DNA of 64,000 nt from Hamadaea sp013361475 (lineage in GTDB: Bacteria > Actinomycetota > Actinomycetes > Mycobacteriales > Micromonosporaceae). Below are positions 50,733 through 59,259 of this stretch, one piece after another (within the stretch, counting starts at the first letter, position 1; every line of letters starts with the position of its first letter). Where the stretch lies: assembly GCF_040654195.1 (NCBI RefSeq), contig NZ_JBFAHM010000007.1, positions 248,001 through 312,000 of the forward strand, in the 5' to 3' direction. The translations under genes and the position numbers were made by a program. The notes under the pieces are model-generated. The model did no database searches, was not told the DNA's origin, and saw only the letters and a list, made by a program, of their open reading frames with translations.

Positions 50733-51400
50733 TGCTCCTCCACGTCTTCTTCGTCTACCTCTTCGTCAACCCCGTCGTCACTGTCGGCGATCTCCTCCAG
50801 GTCCTCGTCGGAGATCTCGTCAAGCCGGTTGAACTCGATCTGCACCCGGCCCGGCCCCAGCCGGTCGAGCGCGTATGTCTGTGTGGTCACCGACTTCTTC
50901 TCGGCGAGCTCCAGCGTGACGCTCGTCTCGTCCGCCGCCAAGACCCGGCCGGTCACCTGCTTATCAGTCTTCTGCGCGTTTTCTGTCGCGGTGGGATCTC
51001 CCTGGATCTTCACCGCCACGAGCCGGCCCACCGACCGCCGCCAGTGCCTGGGCAGAGTCAGTGGCCGGTCCACTCCGGGCGAGCTGACCTCCAGCTGGTA
51101 CTCGCCGGGGACGATCTCGTCGCCGGACTCCTCCGCGGCGTCCAACGCGTCGGCCACCGCGCGCGACAGGTCGGCGATGGTGTCCAAATTCACTCCGCCG
51201 TCGCCGTCCACGGTGACCCGCAGCTGATGCCGCCGGCCGACCTGGCGTACGCCCAGATCCTCGAGGTCGTAGCCGGCCTTGGTCAGCACCGGCTCGATCA
51301 GGTCGCGTACGCGCTCCCGGGTCTCCGCCAGTTGAGCCGGAGTACGACGCGGGACGGCGGGGACGCTCGGGGGCGCGCTCCGGCGGCTACGCTGTGCCAT
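50729..51400 (-). CDS. rimP: Ribosome maturation factor RimP
   Basis: A 223-aa factor for 30S subunit assembly. RERVRDLIEPVLTKAGYDLEDLGV, TVDGDGGVNLDTIADLSRAVADALD and YQLEVSSPGVDRPL are the family motifs. The C-terminal tail is acidic (SDEDLEEIADSDDGVDEEVD). ATG start. First gene of the rimP-nusA-ylxR-infB operon. The 261-bp gap to the divergent lipoprotein gene shows no clear operator. Confidence 0.93.
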   Translation of the reverse strand: MAQRSRRSAPPSVPAVPRRTPAQLAETRERVRDLIEPVLTKAGYDLEDLGVRQVGRRHQLRVTVDGDGGVNLDTIADLSRAVADALDAAEESGDEIVPGEYQLEVSSPGVDRPLTLPRHWRRSVGRLVAVKIQGDPTATENAQKTDKQVTGRVLAADETSVTLELAEKKSVTTQTYALDRLGPGRVQIEFNRLDEISDEDLEEIADSDDGVDEEVDEEDVEEQ

Positions 51401-51661
51401 AGCGGACCCCTTTCCTGAAATCTAGCGCCGGCTGATCGGCTGAACGTCAGTCGGCCGGTGTGGTGCGCGCGGAACACGGCTGCGCAGAGCGTAACGCGCA
51501 ACGACTACCGAGCGTGAATCGGCGCGCCCGCCCGCCCGCCGGGGAACGCTTTGCGTGAGCCGCCAGGGTTCAGCCGGGAACGCTCGCGTGCGCCGCGAGG
51601 AGGTCAGTCGGCCCGCCCGTCGCGCTTGGCGCGCTTGATCTGATCGTGTTCACTTGTCCAG

Positions 51662-52117
51662 ATGCGTACACCGGACGGGCAGCCCAGCGGGACGAGCCGC
51701 CGCGACCTGCTCAGGGCACTCGCGGCGGTCGGCGCGGTCGGCGTGCTGGCCGGGTGTGACCTGCTGGCCGCGCCCGAACCCGACCCGGATCCGTTGCTCG
51801 GGCTGCTCACCGAGACGCGGGCCCTGCTGACCGCGTACGACCAGGTCATCGCGGCCGACTCGCAGAGCGCGGCCAAGCTCCAGCCGATCCGGGCGACGCA
51901 CGAGGCGCATCTGACCGCGTTGACCGCGATGATCAGCCCGCCCACTCCGAGCGCCACTCCAGCGGCGAGCGGCGCGTCGGTGGCCGATCTCAAGAAGGCG
52001 GAGGCGACGGCGGCGAAGTCCGCGTACGACGCGTGTCTGGCCACCACCCCGGAACGCGCGACGCTGCTCGGGGAGATCGCCGCCGCCCGCGCGACCCACT
52101 TGGCGGTGCTCTCATGA
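51662..52117 (+). CDS. Lipoprotein with twin-arginine-type signal
   Basis: A 151-aa exported protein. The signal has SRRDLLRALAAVGAVGVLAGC with a lipobox VLAGC (Cys32) and an RR pair, which suggests Tat export. The mature part is helical and Ala-rich (LLTETRALLTAYDQVIAADSQ, IRATHEAHLTALTAMI and AAKSAYDACLATTPERATLLGEIAAARATHLAVL), the pattern of a ferritin-like or four-helix protein. The stop overlaps the start of the DUF4439 gene by 4 nt. Role unknown. The upstream 261 bp to rimP holds nothing I recognise. Confidence 0.75.
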   Translation: MRTPDGQPSGTSRRDLLRALAAVGAVGVLAGCDLLAAPEPDPDPLLGLLTETRALLTAYDQVIAADSQSAAKLQPIRATHEAHLTALTAMISPPTPSATPAASGASVADLKKAEATAAKSAYDACLATTPERATLLGEIAAARATHLAVLS

Positions 52118-52578
52118 CCAGCCCTTCCCCGACGTCCCCGTCCCCGGTGCCGTTGAGCGCCGACGGGGTGGCCCGGCTGTCGACCGCGCTCGACCTCGAA
52201 CACCAGGCCGTGTACGCGTACGGCGTACTCGGGCCGTATCTGAGCGGCAGCCTCCGGACCAGCGCCCGGACCGCCGAGGCGACCCATCGAACGCGGCGGG
52301 ACAAGGTCGAGGCGCTCCTCGGCGACGCCGCGCCCACCGCCGCCGCCGGGTACGCCCTCCCGCAGCCGGTCAAGGACAAGGCGAGCGCCCTGGCCCTGGC
52401 CGTCCTCGTCGAGGACGGGGTGACGACGGCGTACCGGGCGGCGTTGGCGGTCACCTCAGGGGGCAACCGGAAGATCGTGCTCGACGCCATGATCGACGCC
52501 GCGAACCGGGCGGCCGCCTGGCGCCGGGCGGCCGGGACGACACCCGGCACGGTGTCGTTCCCCGGCCGCCCGACCTGA
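52114..52578 (+). CDS. DUF4439 ferritin-like protein
   Basis: A 154-aa protein of the DUF4439 family. ALDLEHQAVYAYGVLGPYLSG and RTAEATHRTRRDKVEALL carry the conserved His and Glu/Arg positions of ferritin-like helices, and the second half (KDKASALALAVLVEDGVTTAYRAAL, DAANRAAAWRRAAG) completes a four-helix bundle. It is coupled to the lipoprotein gene by ATGA overlap. This pairing of a lipoprotein and DUF4439 is common in actinobacteria; the function is unknown. Confidence 0.85.
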   Translation: MTSPSPTSPSPVPLSADGVARLSTALDLEHQAVYAYGVLGPYLSGSLRTSARTAEATHRTRRDKVEALLGDAAPTAAAGYALPQPVKDKASALALAVLVEDGVTTAYRAALAVTSGGNRKIVLDAMIDAANRAAAWRRAAGTTPGTVSFPGRPT

Positions 52579-52671
52579 CGCCGGACCGCGACCGACAGGC
52601 GGCGAGCGGACCAGCCGCCCCGTCACCGGCGGCCGACGTCAACGGCGGCCGCCGGCCGGCGACGTCACGGG

Positions 52672-55359
52672 TCAGCGGCGCTCGATCGGCAGTCGCGACC
52701 GGGTGAGCAGGCCCGCGCCCACCATCGCGACGACCGGCACCACCACGGCGATCCCGAGTTGCAGCCACGGCACCACCATCGGCATGTCCGCCGGGATCGG
52801 CCAGACTCGCAGGCTCTGGCTGCGGTTCACCCCGGCGATCAGGGCCAGTGCCCCGCCGATGCCCACGACCAGCCCTAAGAGGGTGCCGACCCCGGCGATG
52901 ACGCCCGACTGACTGAGCGACATGAACCGGCGTACGCGCGGCGACGCCCCGATCGCACCGAGCGTCGCCAGGTCGGCTCGCCCGTCGGCGGCGGCCAGTC
53001 CGGTGGCGATCGCCGCGGCGGCCAGCGTCACCAGCGCCGAGGCGAGGGCGAGCACGATCAGGAGGATGTTCAGCCGGTCGTGACCGGCCCGCTCCACCGT
53101 CGCGTACGCGAGCTGGCTGAACTCCAGCAACGCCGAGTTGAGCTGCTCCTCCTCGGCCGACGTCGGCGTCCGCGTCGTCGCGGCGACCAGGTACGCGGGC
53201 TGCGTACCGAGTCCCAGTCTCGTCAACGTGTCCGCACCGGCCACGATGTCGAATCCGTGTACGCCGGACCGCAGCACGTAGGCGGGGACGGTGACGGGGG
53301 TGCCCCGCTGGTCGCCCTTGCTGTCGCCGATGATCGGGACGACCTGGACCTTGCCGTCGACGACGTACCGCGGATCGGTCACCACGACCGCTCCGGACCG
53401 CAGCGCCGCCGTCGCCTTTGCCACGTCGTCCGGGGTCGCGTCGGTAATCAGTCGCAGGTGCGACCCGTCGTCGGCGACCACCCCGAACGCGGCCCCCCAC
53501 ATGGCGCCCTCGTGGCACCGCTGGTCGGCCCGAGCCTGCGCCTGCTGTTCCGGCTCGGTGGGCGCCGACTCGAACGGGCACTTCTCCCGGTCGGGCAGGG
53601 CCAGTTCCAGCGCACAGTACTTGTCGCTCTTGTCGTCGGAGGCCGGACAGGACAGTCCGTCCACCACGCTGGTCTCGCGTACCGGCAGGATGTCGCGGAC
53701 GCGCCGGTCGAGCCGGGCCGTCGTCGCGGCGTCCATCGGCTGCGGGCCGCCGGTCGGACTCAGGTCCATGAGCCGGACCGAGGCGTACCCGTCGGGCAGC
53801 ATCGGCCGGGCGTACACGTCGTTGCGCACCGTCTCGCTGTTCATGTAGATGCCGAGCATGACGCTGCCGGTCACGACCGCCATCACCGCCGAGATCGCCG
53901 GAGCGGCCGCGGCCCGGTTGCGGGACGCGTCACGCATCGCGATCCGGGGCGCCAGCGGCAACGCCCGGCCGATCCGGCCGAGCAGGCCGACCAGCGACGG
54001 GGTCACCACCACAAAGCCGAGCTGGGCGAGCACGAGACCCACCAGGAGCAACTGCGAGTCGGCGAGCAGGGTCGCGCCGCCGCTCGCGGCCACTCCGGCC
54101 GCCATCACCGCCAGACCGGCGAAGATCCAGCGACGCCGGGACCGAACGATGCCCCTGCGCCCGGACAACGCGGTCACGACGTCCTGCCGGGCCGTCGTCA
54201 CCGCTGGGACGAGCGCCGCCAGCAGACCCGTGACCACCGCCAGCACGAGGCCACCCGCCAGCGCCAACGGGAATACGCGGAAAGCACCGCCCCGGGCGCC
54301 GAGATACTCCTCCAGGAACGGCCGGGCCAGCGCCGCCAGCAGTACGCCGAGGAGCAGGCCGGGCAGGGCGCCGACGACGCCGAGCACGACGCCGTCAGCG
54401 AGCATGATCCGGCGCAGTTGTTTCGGCGTACCGCCGTTGGCGGCGACCAAGGCGAGTTCGCGGCGCCTCCGGCGGGCGCCGACCGCGAAGGCCGGCGCGC
54501 ACAGGAGGATGACCTCGAAGACGATCATCCCGACGACGATGGTGCTCAACGTCAGTTCCTCCGACCCGCCCGGGCCGTCGTTCACCGGCGTACCGGGCAG
54601 CTCCACACGCGGGTCCACCCAGACGCCGGCCTGGTTGAGCTGCTTGAGCAGGTCCGGCGTGACGCCGCCGGGGATCCCCGCCAGCCAGGCGCCACCCCCC
54701 TCGTCGGTACGCGTCAGCGCCGCCGGATGGAAGAGGATCATCTCCCGCAGATCGTCCGGGAACTCGACGAGACCGACGACGCCGAGCGTGCGATCGCCGT
54801 CGAGCGTACGCACGCTGCCCCCGACGCTCGCGCCCAACCGGTCGGCCGCCTGCGGCGACAACGCCACTTCGCCGTCCTTCGCGGGAGCACGACCGGACAG
54901 GATCGTCGCCAGCCCCCGGGTCAACGGATCACCGAGGTCGACATACCGGGCTTGGACGCCCGCGATCCCACTCGGCGTACGCATCCGCAGCTGCGTACCG
55001 CTGTTGTCGAGACGAGAGACCGTGCTGCCGGACGGCAGCAGGGACAGCAGGGTCTGATCGTTCTTCGGCTTGGCCGGGCCACTCGGCGGCTGCTGCGAGA
55101 CGGCGTTGGCGTCGGAGCCGAGCTGGTCGACCGGGACGTCGCTGGACCAGTTCACCAGCGCGTCGGCCACGCCCATCTGCCGGGTGACCTGCTCTTCGGG
55201 CGTCAGTGAGAACGTCTTGTAGGTGACGGCGACGAAGGCCAGCGCGATGACCGGCGCGCCGATCAGAGCAGCCACCATCACCGAACGGCCCTTGTGACGG
55301 CGGGCCTCCCGGCGGGCGAGTCGCAGGGACACTCGCCACGACTTCCACCACGCCGTCAT
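52672..55359 (-). CDS. ABC transporter permease, FtsX/MacB-type
   Basis: An 895-aa membrane protein with two FtsX-type permease domains. The N-terminus has one helix (SVMVAALIGAPVIALAFVAVTY, about residues 25-46), a large extracytoplasmic part with MacB-like periplasmic core, then three to four helices near 270-430. A second unit follows with helices near 440-520 and 760-890. ARRRRRELALVAANGGTPKQLRRIMLADGVVLG is the FtsX helix-pair motif. Two cysteine pairs in the second extracytoplasmic domain could be disulfides. The ATG overlaps the ATPase stop (ATGA). The substrate is probably a lipid or peptide, by family. Confidence 0.88.
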   Translation of the reverse strand: MTAWWKSWRVSLRLARREARRHKGRSVMVAALIGAPVIALAFVAVTYKTFSLTPEEQVTRQMGVADALVNWSSDVPVDQLGSDANAVSQQPPSGPAKPKNDQTLLSLLPSGSTVSRLDNSGTQLRMRTPSGIAGVQARYVDLGDPLTRGLATILSGRAPAKDGEVALSPQAADRLGASVGGSVRTLDGDRTLGVVGLVEFPDDLREMILFHPAALTRTDEGGGAWLAGIPGGVTPDLLKQLNQAGVWVDPRVELPGTPVNDGPGGSEELTLSTIVVGMIVFEVILLCAPAFAVGARRRRRELALVAANGGTPKQLRRIMLADGVVLGVVGALPGLLLGVLLAALARPFLEEYLGARGGAFRVFPLALAGGLVLAVVTGLLAALVPAVTTARQDVVTALSGRRGIVRSRRRWIFAGLAVMAAGVAASGGATLLADSQLLLVGLVLAQLGFVVVTPSLVGLLGRIGRALPLAPRIAMRDASRNRAAAAPAISAVMAVVTGSVMLGIYMNSETVRNDVYARPMLPDGYASVRLMDLSPTGGPQPMDAATTARLDRRVRDILPVRETSVVDGLSCPASDDKSDKYCALELALPDREKCPFESAPTEPEQQAQARADQRCHEGAMWGAAFGVVADDGSHLRLITDATPDDVAKATAALRSGAVVVTDPRYVVDGKVQVVPIIGDSKGDQRGTPVTVPAYVLRSGVHGFDIVAGADTLTRLGLGTQPAYLVAATTRTPTSAEEEQLNSALLEFSQLAYATVERAGHDRLNILLIVLALASALVTLAAAAIATGLAAADGRADLATLGAIGASPRVRRFMSLSQSGVIAGVGTLLGLVVGIGGALALIAGVNRSQSLRVWPIPADMPMVVPWLQLGIAVVVPVVAMVGAGLLTRSRLPIERR

Positions 55360-56072
55360 CCGGCCGTCTCCAGCAGCGCGGCCGCGTCCGTGGCGCCGAC
55401 GGAGGTGTCCACGACGACGCCGTCGCGGAGGAACACCACCCGGTCGGCCCACGCAGCGTGCCGGGCCTCGTGCGTGACCAGGACCGCCGCCGCTCCGGCA
55501 TCCACCTTGGACCGCAGGAGGCGTAGCACGGCCTCACCGGTCTGCGAGTCCAGGGCACCGGTCGGCTCGTCGGCCAGCATCAGCCGCCGCTGCCCGACCA
55601 GGGCGCGAGCGATCGCGACGCGCTGCTGCTGACCACCCGACATCTCGTCGGGGAAGCGTTCGGCGTACCCCTCCAGACCGACCTCGGCCAGCGCGGCCTC
55701 GGCCTGGGGGCGAGCCTTGCGCGGCGCGACGCCGTCCAGTTCGAGCGGGAGCGCGATGTTCTCCGCGGCGGTGAGGCTCGCGAGCAGGTTGAGATCCTGG
55801 AAGACGTAGCCGAGCCGGCGACGCCGCAGCCCGGCGAGCCCGGACCGGTTGAGGGTGCCGAGGTCGACGCCCTCGATGACGACCGAGCCCGAAGTCGGCG
55901 AGTCGAGGCCGCCGGCCAGGTTGAGCAGGGTCGACTTCCCGGACCCGGACGGGCCCATGACCGCGACCAGTTCGCCCGGTGCGACGGCGATGCTGACCCC
56001 CCGCAGGGCCTGCACCTCGGTCGCGCCGTGCCCGTGCGTCCGGTGCACGTCCCGCAGCTCAAGCACGCTCAT
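55356..56072 (-). CDS. ABC transporter ATP-binding protein, LolD/MacB-type
   Basis: A 238-aa ATPase. Walker A GPSGSGKST (residues 40-48), signature MSGGQQQRVAIARAL, Walker B LMLADEPTGALD and switch His VTHEARHAAW are present. FQDLNLLASLTAAENIALPLEL is the Q-loop. ATG at 56072 with GGAGGAG 8 nt upstream. It overlaps padR by 14 bp and the permease by 4 nt, so the three genes form one operon under PadR control. Confidence 0.93.
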   Translation of the reverse strand: MSVLELRDVHRTHGHGATEVQALRGVSIAVAPGELVAVMGPSGSGKSTLLNLAGGLDSPTSGSVVIEGVDLGTLNRSGLAGLRRRRLGYVFQDLNLLASLTAAENIALPLELDGVAPRKARPQAEAALAEVGLEGYAERFPDEMSGGQQQRVAIARALVGQRRLMLADEPTGALDSQTGEAVLRLLRSKVDAGAAAVLVTHEARHAAWADRVVFLRDGVVVDTSVGATDAAALLETAG

Positions 56073-56628
56073 GAACGTTCTCCTCCTCGGCCGGGACGGC
56101 CGCGGCCGCCGGCTTCGCCGTCGGGACGAAGCGGACCAGCGACGCCTCACAGTGGTCGAGCCAGCGGAGTTCCGCCTCGGCCTGGAAGATCAGCGAATCG
56201 AGCACCAGCCGCCAGGGCAGCTCGCTGTCGCTCTGCTTGAGCCGCGTGTACTGCTGCAGCGTGCGCATCGTCGCGCTGCGCTGCGTCTGGACGACCGACT
56301 GGACGTCCACCCCCGGCGTCGTCAGCGCCAACGCCAGCTTGATCGCCAGCTCGTCGCGCGGCCGGTCCGGATGGGCGATCGGAGTGGCGAACCACAGCGC
56401 CAGCTCGGTCCGGCCCTCCGGAGTGATCTCGTACGGCCGCTGCCCCCCGTCATGCTCCGGCAGCGCCCGCACCAGACCGTCCCGCTCCAGGCGGGTCAAC
56501 GTGGTGTAGACCTGCCCGATGTTGAGCGGCCAGGTCGCGCCGGTCTCCGCCTCGAAGGCCGACCGGAGCTGGTAGCCGTACATCTGCCCGCGTTCGAGCA
56601 ACGCGAGCAACCCGTGTCTGATGGACAT
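56059..56628 (-). CDS. PadR-family transcriptional regulator
   Basis: A 189-aa repressor. The N-terminal winged helix reads LLALLERGQMYGYQLRSAFEAETGATWPLNIGQVYTTLTRLERDGLV, the PadR pattern; the rest is a helical dimerisation domain with an Ala/Glu-rich end. It leads an operon with the ABC transporter, as is usual for PadR regulators of efflux systems. It is likely autoregulated through the GTATGCATAC palindrome over its -10 box. Confidence 0.92.
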   Translation of the reverse strand: MSIRHGLLALLERGQMYGYQLRSAFEAETGATWPLNIGQVYTTLTRLERDGLVRALPEHDGGQRPYEITPEGRTELALWFATPIAHPDRPRDELAIKLALALTTPGVDVQSVVQTQRSATMRTLQQYTRLKQSDSELPWRLVLDSLIFQAEAELRWLDHCEASLVRFVPTAKPAAAAVPAEEENVHERA

Positions 56629-56665
56629 GGCTACTGAGTATGCATACCGAGTATGCGGCGGTCAA
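56629..56665 (-). promoter_or_regulatory. padR-ABC operon promoter with operator palindrome
   Basis: On the minus strand: -35 TTGACC (56665-56660), 17-bp spacer, -10 CATACT (56642-56637), then 8 nt to the ATG, predicting a leaderless or near-leaderless message. GTATGCATAC (56638-56647) covers the -10 box and GAGTATGC is repeated directly at 56636 and 56649, as expected for a PadR-type operator. Confidence 0.65.
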
Positions 56666-56695
56666 CCGGCAAGGACCGACCTGCGGATTCTTCAC

Positions 56696-57981
56696 TCAGC
56701 GGTCGAGCAATTGCTCGCACAGCGCAGCGCGGGTCGTCATCCTCTCGGCAAGCCGCGCGGGTAGACGACTTGCCAGCGCGGAGATCTCGTCGGCCTTCGC
56801 AATGCGTTGAATCGCCCCCGGAAGACGTTGTGCGTACGCTCTCGCCCGCTGGACGCACTCCTCAGGGTCCAGCCCAACCTCGTCGGCTAGGCGACGCCAA
56901 CGTGTGCCGGTGATTCCGTCGAGCCGATAGTCGCCGCCGATACGCATGGCCATTCGTAACCGCGGCATGTACATATCGTCGTAAGGCAATGCGCTCGCCA
57001 CGTCGTACAACGGAGCCAGGCGCGCCCCCGCTCTGCCCAGCAGAACCGAGTAGTTCTTGGCATGCGCGTCCGTCCCGCCGATCAGCCAGTTGAAGATCAA
57101 GGCGTCGACGAAGCGTTGAACGTCTTCCGCGGCCTTCAGCGGAACAAGAACCGCCGAACGCAGCAATCGGGCGACATCCGCTGGGCCAGGGCCGCCCTCA
57201 CTCTGATACTTGGTCGTCGGCGGATAGCCCAGCGCTTGGCAGACGTCCTCCTGATGAACCCGCAGCCAGACATCCATAGCCGATCGACGCCGGTCGTACC
57301 GCTCGACGACGATGACCCGTTCCGCCCCGAACGCCGCCACTCGCGAGCGGGCCGCGGCGATACCCAGGTCGCGTGCGGTCTCCAGGCAGAGGTGCTCGTT
57401 GAGATCATGCTCGTCGAAGCCGGAGATCGCAGGCTTCAGAATGTGCGTGGTGGGCACGACGCCCCAGGGATCGCCCCACCCGCCCGTCCGCTCATCAAAG
57501 TGAAGCGCGGTCTTAGCCTGTGCTCCCGCTAGGCTGAACTGCCCCGACCGAGACAAATGCCAGGCGGCCGGATCTCGTCTGAGCGTACGGATGCGCGCAG
57601 CGATCTCCTCGTCGCCGACCCAGTCGACGCCCCCGTCGCCGGCCCTGATCGCGTCGACGCGTTCTGGTCTGACAAACTGCGCAGCTCCGGCGCAGTCCTC
57701 GCCAACATGCCTCACGAGCGCGAACGGATTGCGAGCCGACACTTGGTACGCCTGAGCCCACCGCTCCAGGACCGCTTCGTTGTCCGGCAGCAAGCCCCAG
57801 AGGAACGCGCGCACGAGCGCATCGCCATGTTCCGCGGACGTCAGCGGCATCGACAACGAGAGCGGAATCGCGTCCTCCGCCGCTCGCCACTCCTTGTCAT
57901 AACGAAGCGAAGAATCCCACGGTCATCCTGCTTGAGCACACCCACCCGCCGGGTTCGCATCAACACCACGAGTTCGATCAC
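56696..57981 (-). pseudogene. hipA: HipA-family serine/threonine kinase toxin, frameshifted near the N-terminus
   Basis: The kinase body (frame from about 57920 down to 56696) has FSLAGAQAKTAL (nucleotide loop), ILKPAISG, the catalytic NWLIGGTDAHAKNYSVLL and APLYDVASA, the HipA pattern. Its N-terminal subdomain is in another frame: a GTG at 57981, overlapping the hipB stop (GTGA), begins VIELVVLMRTRRVGVLKQDD and RGILRF, then should continue YDKEW, AAEDAIPLSLSMPL, but one base is missing near 57898-57903 (GTTATGAC). The upstream frame ends at 57841 after 46 codons. Restoring one base would give about 428 residues, normal for HipA. I call it a pseudogene; a sequencing error or translational slippage is possible. 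Confidence 0.75.
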
Positions 57982-58247
57982 GATGGGCCCTTGAGCGAGT
58001 TGAGGAGGTCACCTAGATCGACGTCGTCCGGGCCGGTAGCCGTCGGCCGGACCGCCATCGTCAAACCGAGGGCGTGTAGCGTTCGCATGATCATGCCAAT
58101 CTCGGCACTGGCTTTTCCAGACTCCAGGCTCGTCAGCCATCGCAGACTGACCTGGGCCTCATCAGCAAGCTGGCGTTGGGTCTTCCCCAGCTCGTTGCGT
58201 CTCTCTCGGACATAACGTCCAAGATCGCTCGCGGTGGTGATACGCAT
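57978..58247 (-). CDS. hipB: HipB-type antitoxin, HTH
   Basis: An 89-aa Cro/CI-type protein: SDLGRYVRERRNELGKTQRQLADEAQVSLRWLTSLESGKASAEI is the helix-turn-helix. It is the expected antitoxin and DNA-binding partner of HipA. ATG with GAGAGGGGG 4 nt upstream. Its stop overlaps the hipA GTG. Long inverted repeats upstream (58271-58340) are the likely HipB operators. Confidence 0.85.
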   Translation of the reverse strand: MRITTASDLGRYVRERRNELGKTQRQLADEAQVSLRWLTSLESGKASAEIGMIMRTLHALGLTMAVRPTATGPDDVDLGDLLNSLKGPS

Positions 58248-58270
58248 CGAACCCCCTCTCGCGGTCGGTA

Positions 58271-58340
58271 CGCACGTTCATGCACATCCTAGCCGATATG
58301 CATGAACGTGCGCACCCGCAAGCGATACGCACGAGCGTGC
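58271..58340. promoter_or_regulatory. hipBA operator region with long inverted repeats
   Basis: CGCACGTTCATGCA (58271-58284) and TGCATGAACGTGCG (58299-58312) form perfect 14-bp arms separated by 14 nt. GCACG-ag-CGTGC follows at 58329-58340. TAGGAT, a possible -10 box for hipB, falls in the spacer. The layout fits several HipB dimers bound side by side. Confidence 0.6.
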
Positions 58341-58438
58341 ACATCGCGATCTTGAGCGTTGGGTGAATTCGATCTACTGAGACGCGAATCTACGTCGCAC
58401 ACCGCCGGCCATGCTGGAACCGCTGAACAGCGCTCTTA

Positions 58439-58496
58439 CAGATCGGGGGATGCGCAGGCCGTCCGTTGCCGCGACGGCTGCGAATCCCCCGATCTG
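58439..58496. terminator. Strong hairpin after the conservon-SDR operon
   Basis: Outer arms CAGATCGGGGGAT and ATCCCCCGATCTG with inner CGCAG/CTGCG and GCCGTC/GACGGC pairs, so most of the 58 bp is paired. It ends 9 bp beyond the SDR stop on the minus strand. It again contains GATC at its base. Confidence 0.7.
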
Positions 58497-58505
58497 GAGT
58501 GGAAG

Positions 58506-59252
58506 TCAGTGTGAGTCGTCGTCGTTGAGCCGGTGGAAGATCGCCTCGGGATCCGCCTTGGCCTGCACCGCCAGCCCGATCAGGATCTCCTGCTCGTCGC
58601 TGGTCAGTCCGGCCACCGCCTGGCGGACCAGCTCCGGTACCGGCATCCCACCCTGGGTGGAGTCCGGGTCGTCGCGCAGCTCCGCGCCGATCGTGGTGTC
58701 CACCTTGGGCGGCATCACCTCGATGACGTCGATGCCGCGGTCGCGGAGCTGGTAGCGCATCGAGATCGACAGCGAGTGGAGAGCGGCCTTGGTCGCGCTG
58801 TAGACGCCGATCTCGACGAGCGGCGTGAAGGCGAGGGCGGAGGTCGTGTTGACGATCGCCGGTTTCGGCCGGGTGGCGAGATGGTCGACCAGCAGCGAGG
58901 CGAGGTGCAGCGGAGCCAGCAGGTTGATCTCCAGCTGCTGCTGCGCCTTGACCAGGTCGATCGGCTGCGTGACGTCGAATCGGTACTGCACCGCGGCGTT
59001 GTTGAACACCACGTCGAGGTCCGGGTGCTCCTTCACGACCCACTCCGCGAGCTCGACCCGCTGAGCGGCGTCCGCGAGATCGCACTGTCGCGAGTGGATA
59101 CGCGGGGAGAGCGCGCTGACCTCGGCCAAGCGAGCCTCGTCCCGCCCGCAGGCGATGACGGTGTTGCCCAGCTCGGCGAAGCGCACGGCCAGCGCGCGCC
59201 CGATGCCGTTGGACCCGCCGGTGAGCAGGATGGTCCGGTCGTTCAGAATCAT
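58506..59252 (-). CDS. Short-chain dehydrogenase/reductase, conservon-linked
   Basis: A 248-aa NAD(P)-dependent oxidoreductase. The cofactor loop is LLTGGSNGIGRALAVRFAELG, NNAAVQ follows, and the catalytic Ser-Tyr-Lys reads NTTSALAF ... YSATKAAL. The variant N-N-A-A and the MPPKVDT segment resemble the DltE-like classical SDRs. ATG with GAGGC upstream. It begins 7 bp after the conservon GTPase gene, so it is the fifth gene of that operon. Substrate unknown. Confidence 0.85.
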   Translation of the reverse strand: MILNDRTILLTGGSNGIGRALAVRFAELGNTVIACGRDEARLAEVSALSPRIHSRQCDLADAAQRVELAEWVVKEHPDLDVVFNNAAVQYRFDVTQPIDLVKAQQQLEINLLAPLHLASLLVDHLATRPKPAIVNTTSALAFTPLVEIGVYSATKAALHSLSISMRYQLRDRGIDVIEVMPPKVDTTIGAELRDDPDSTQGGMPVPELVRQAVAGLTSDEQEILIGLAVQAKADPEAIFHRLNDDDSH

Positions 59253-59259
59253 CGAAGCC

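Noticed and set aside
57841..57981. Programmed ribosomal frameshift in hipA
   Set aside because: No slippery heptamer, internal Shine-Dalgarno or downstream structure is evident at the junction, so a mutation or sequencing error is the simpler reading.
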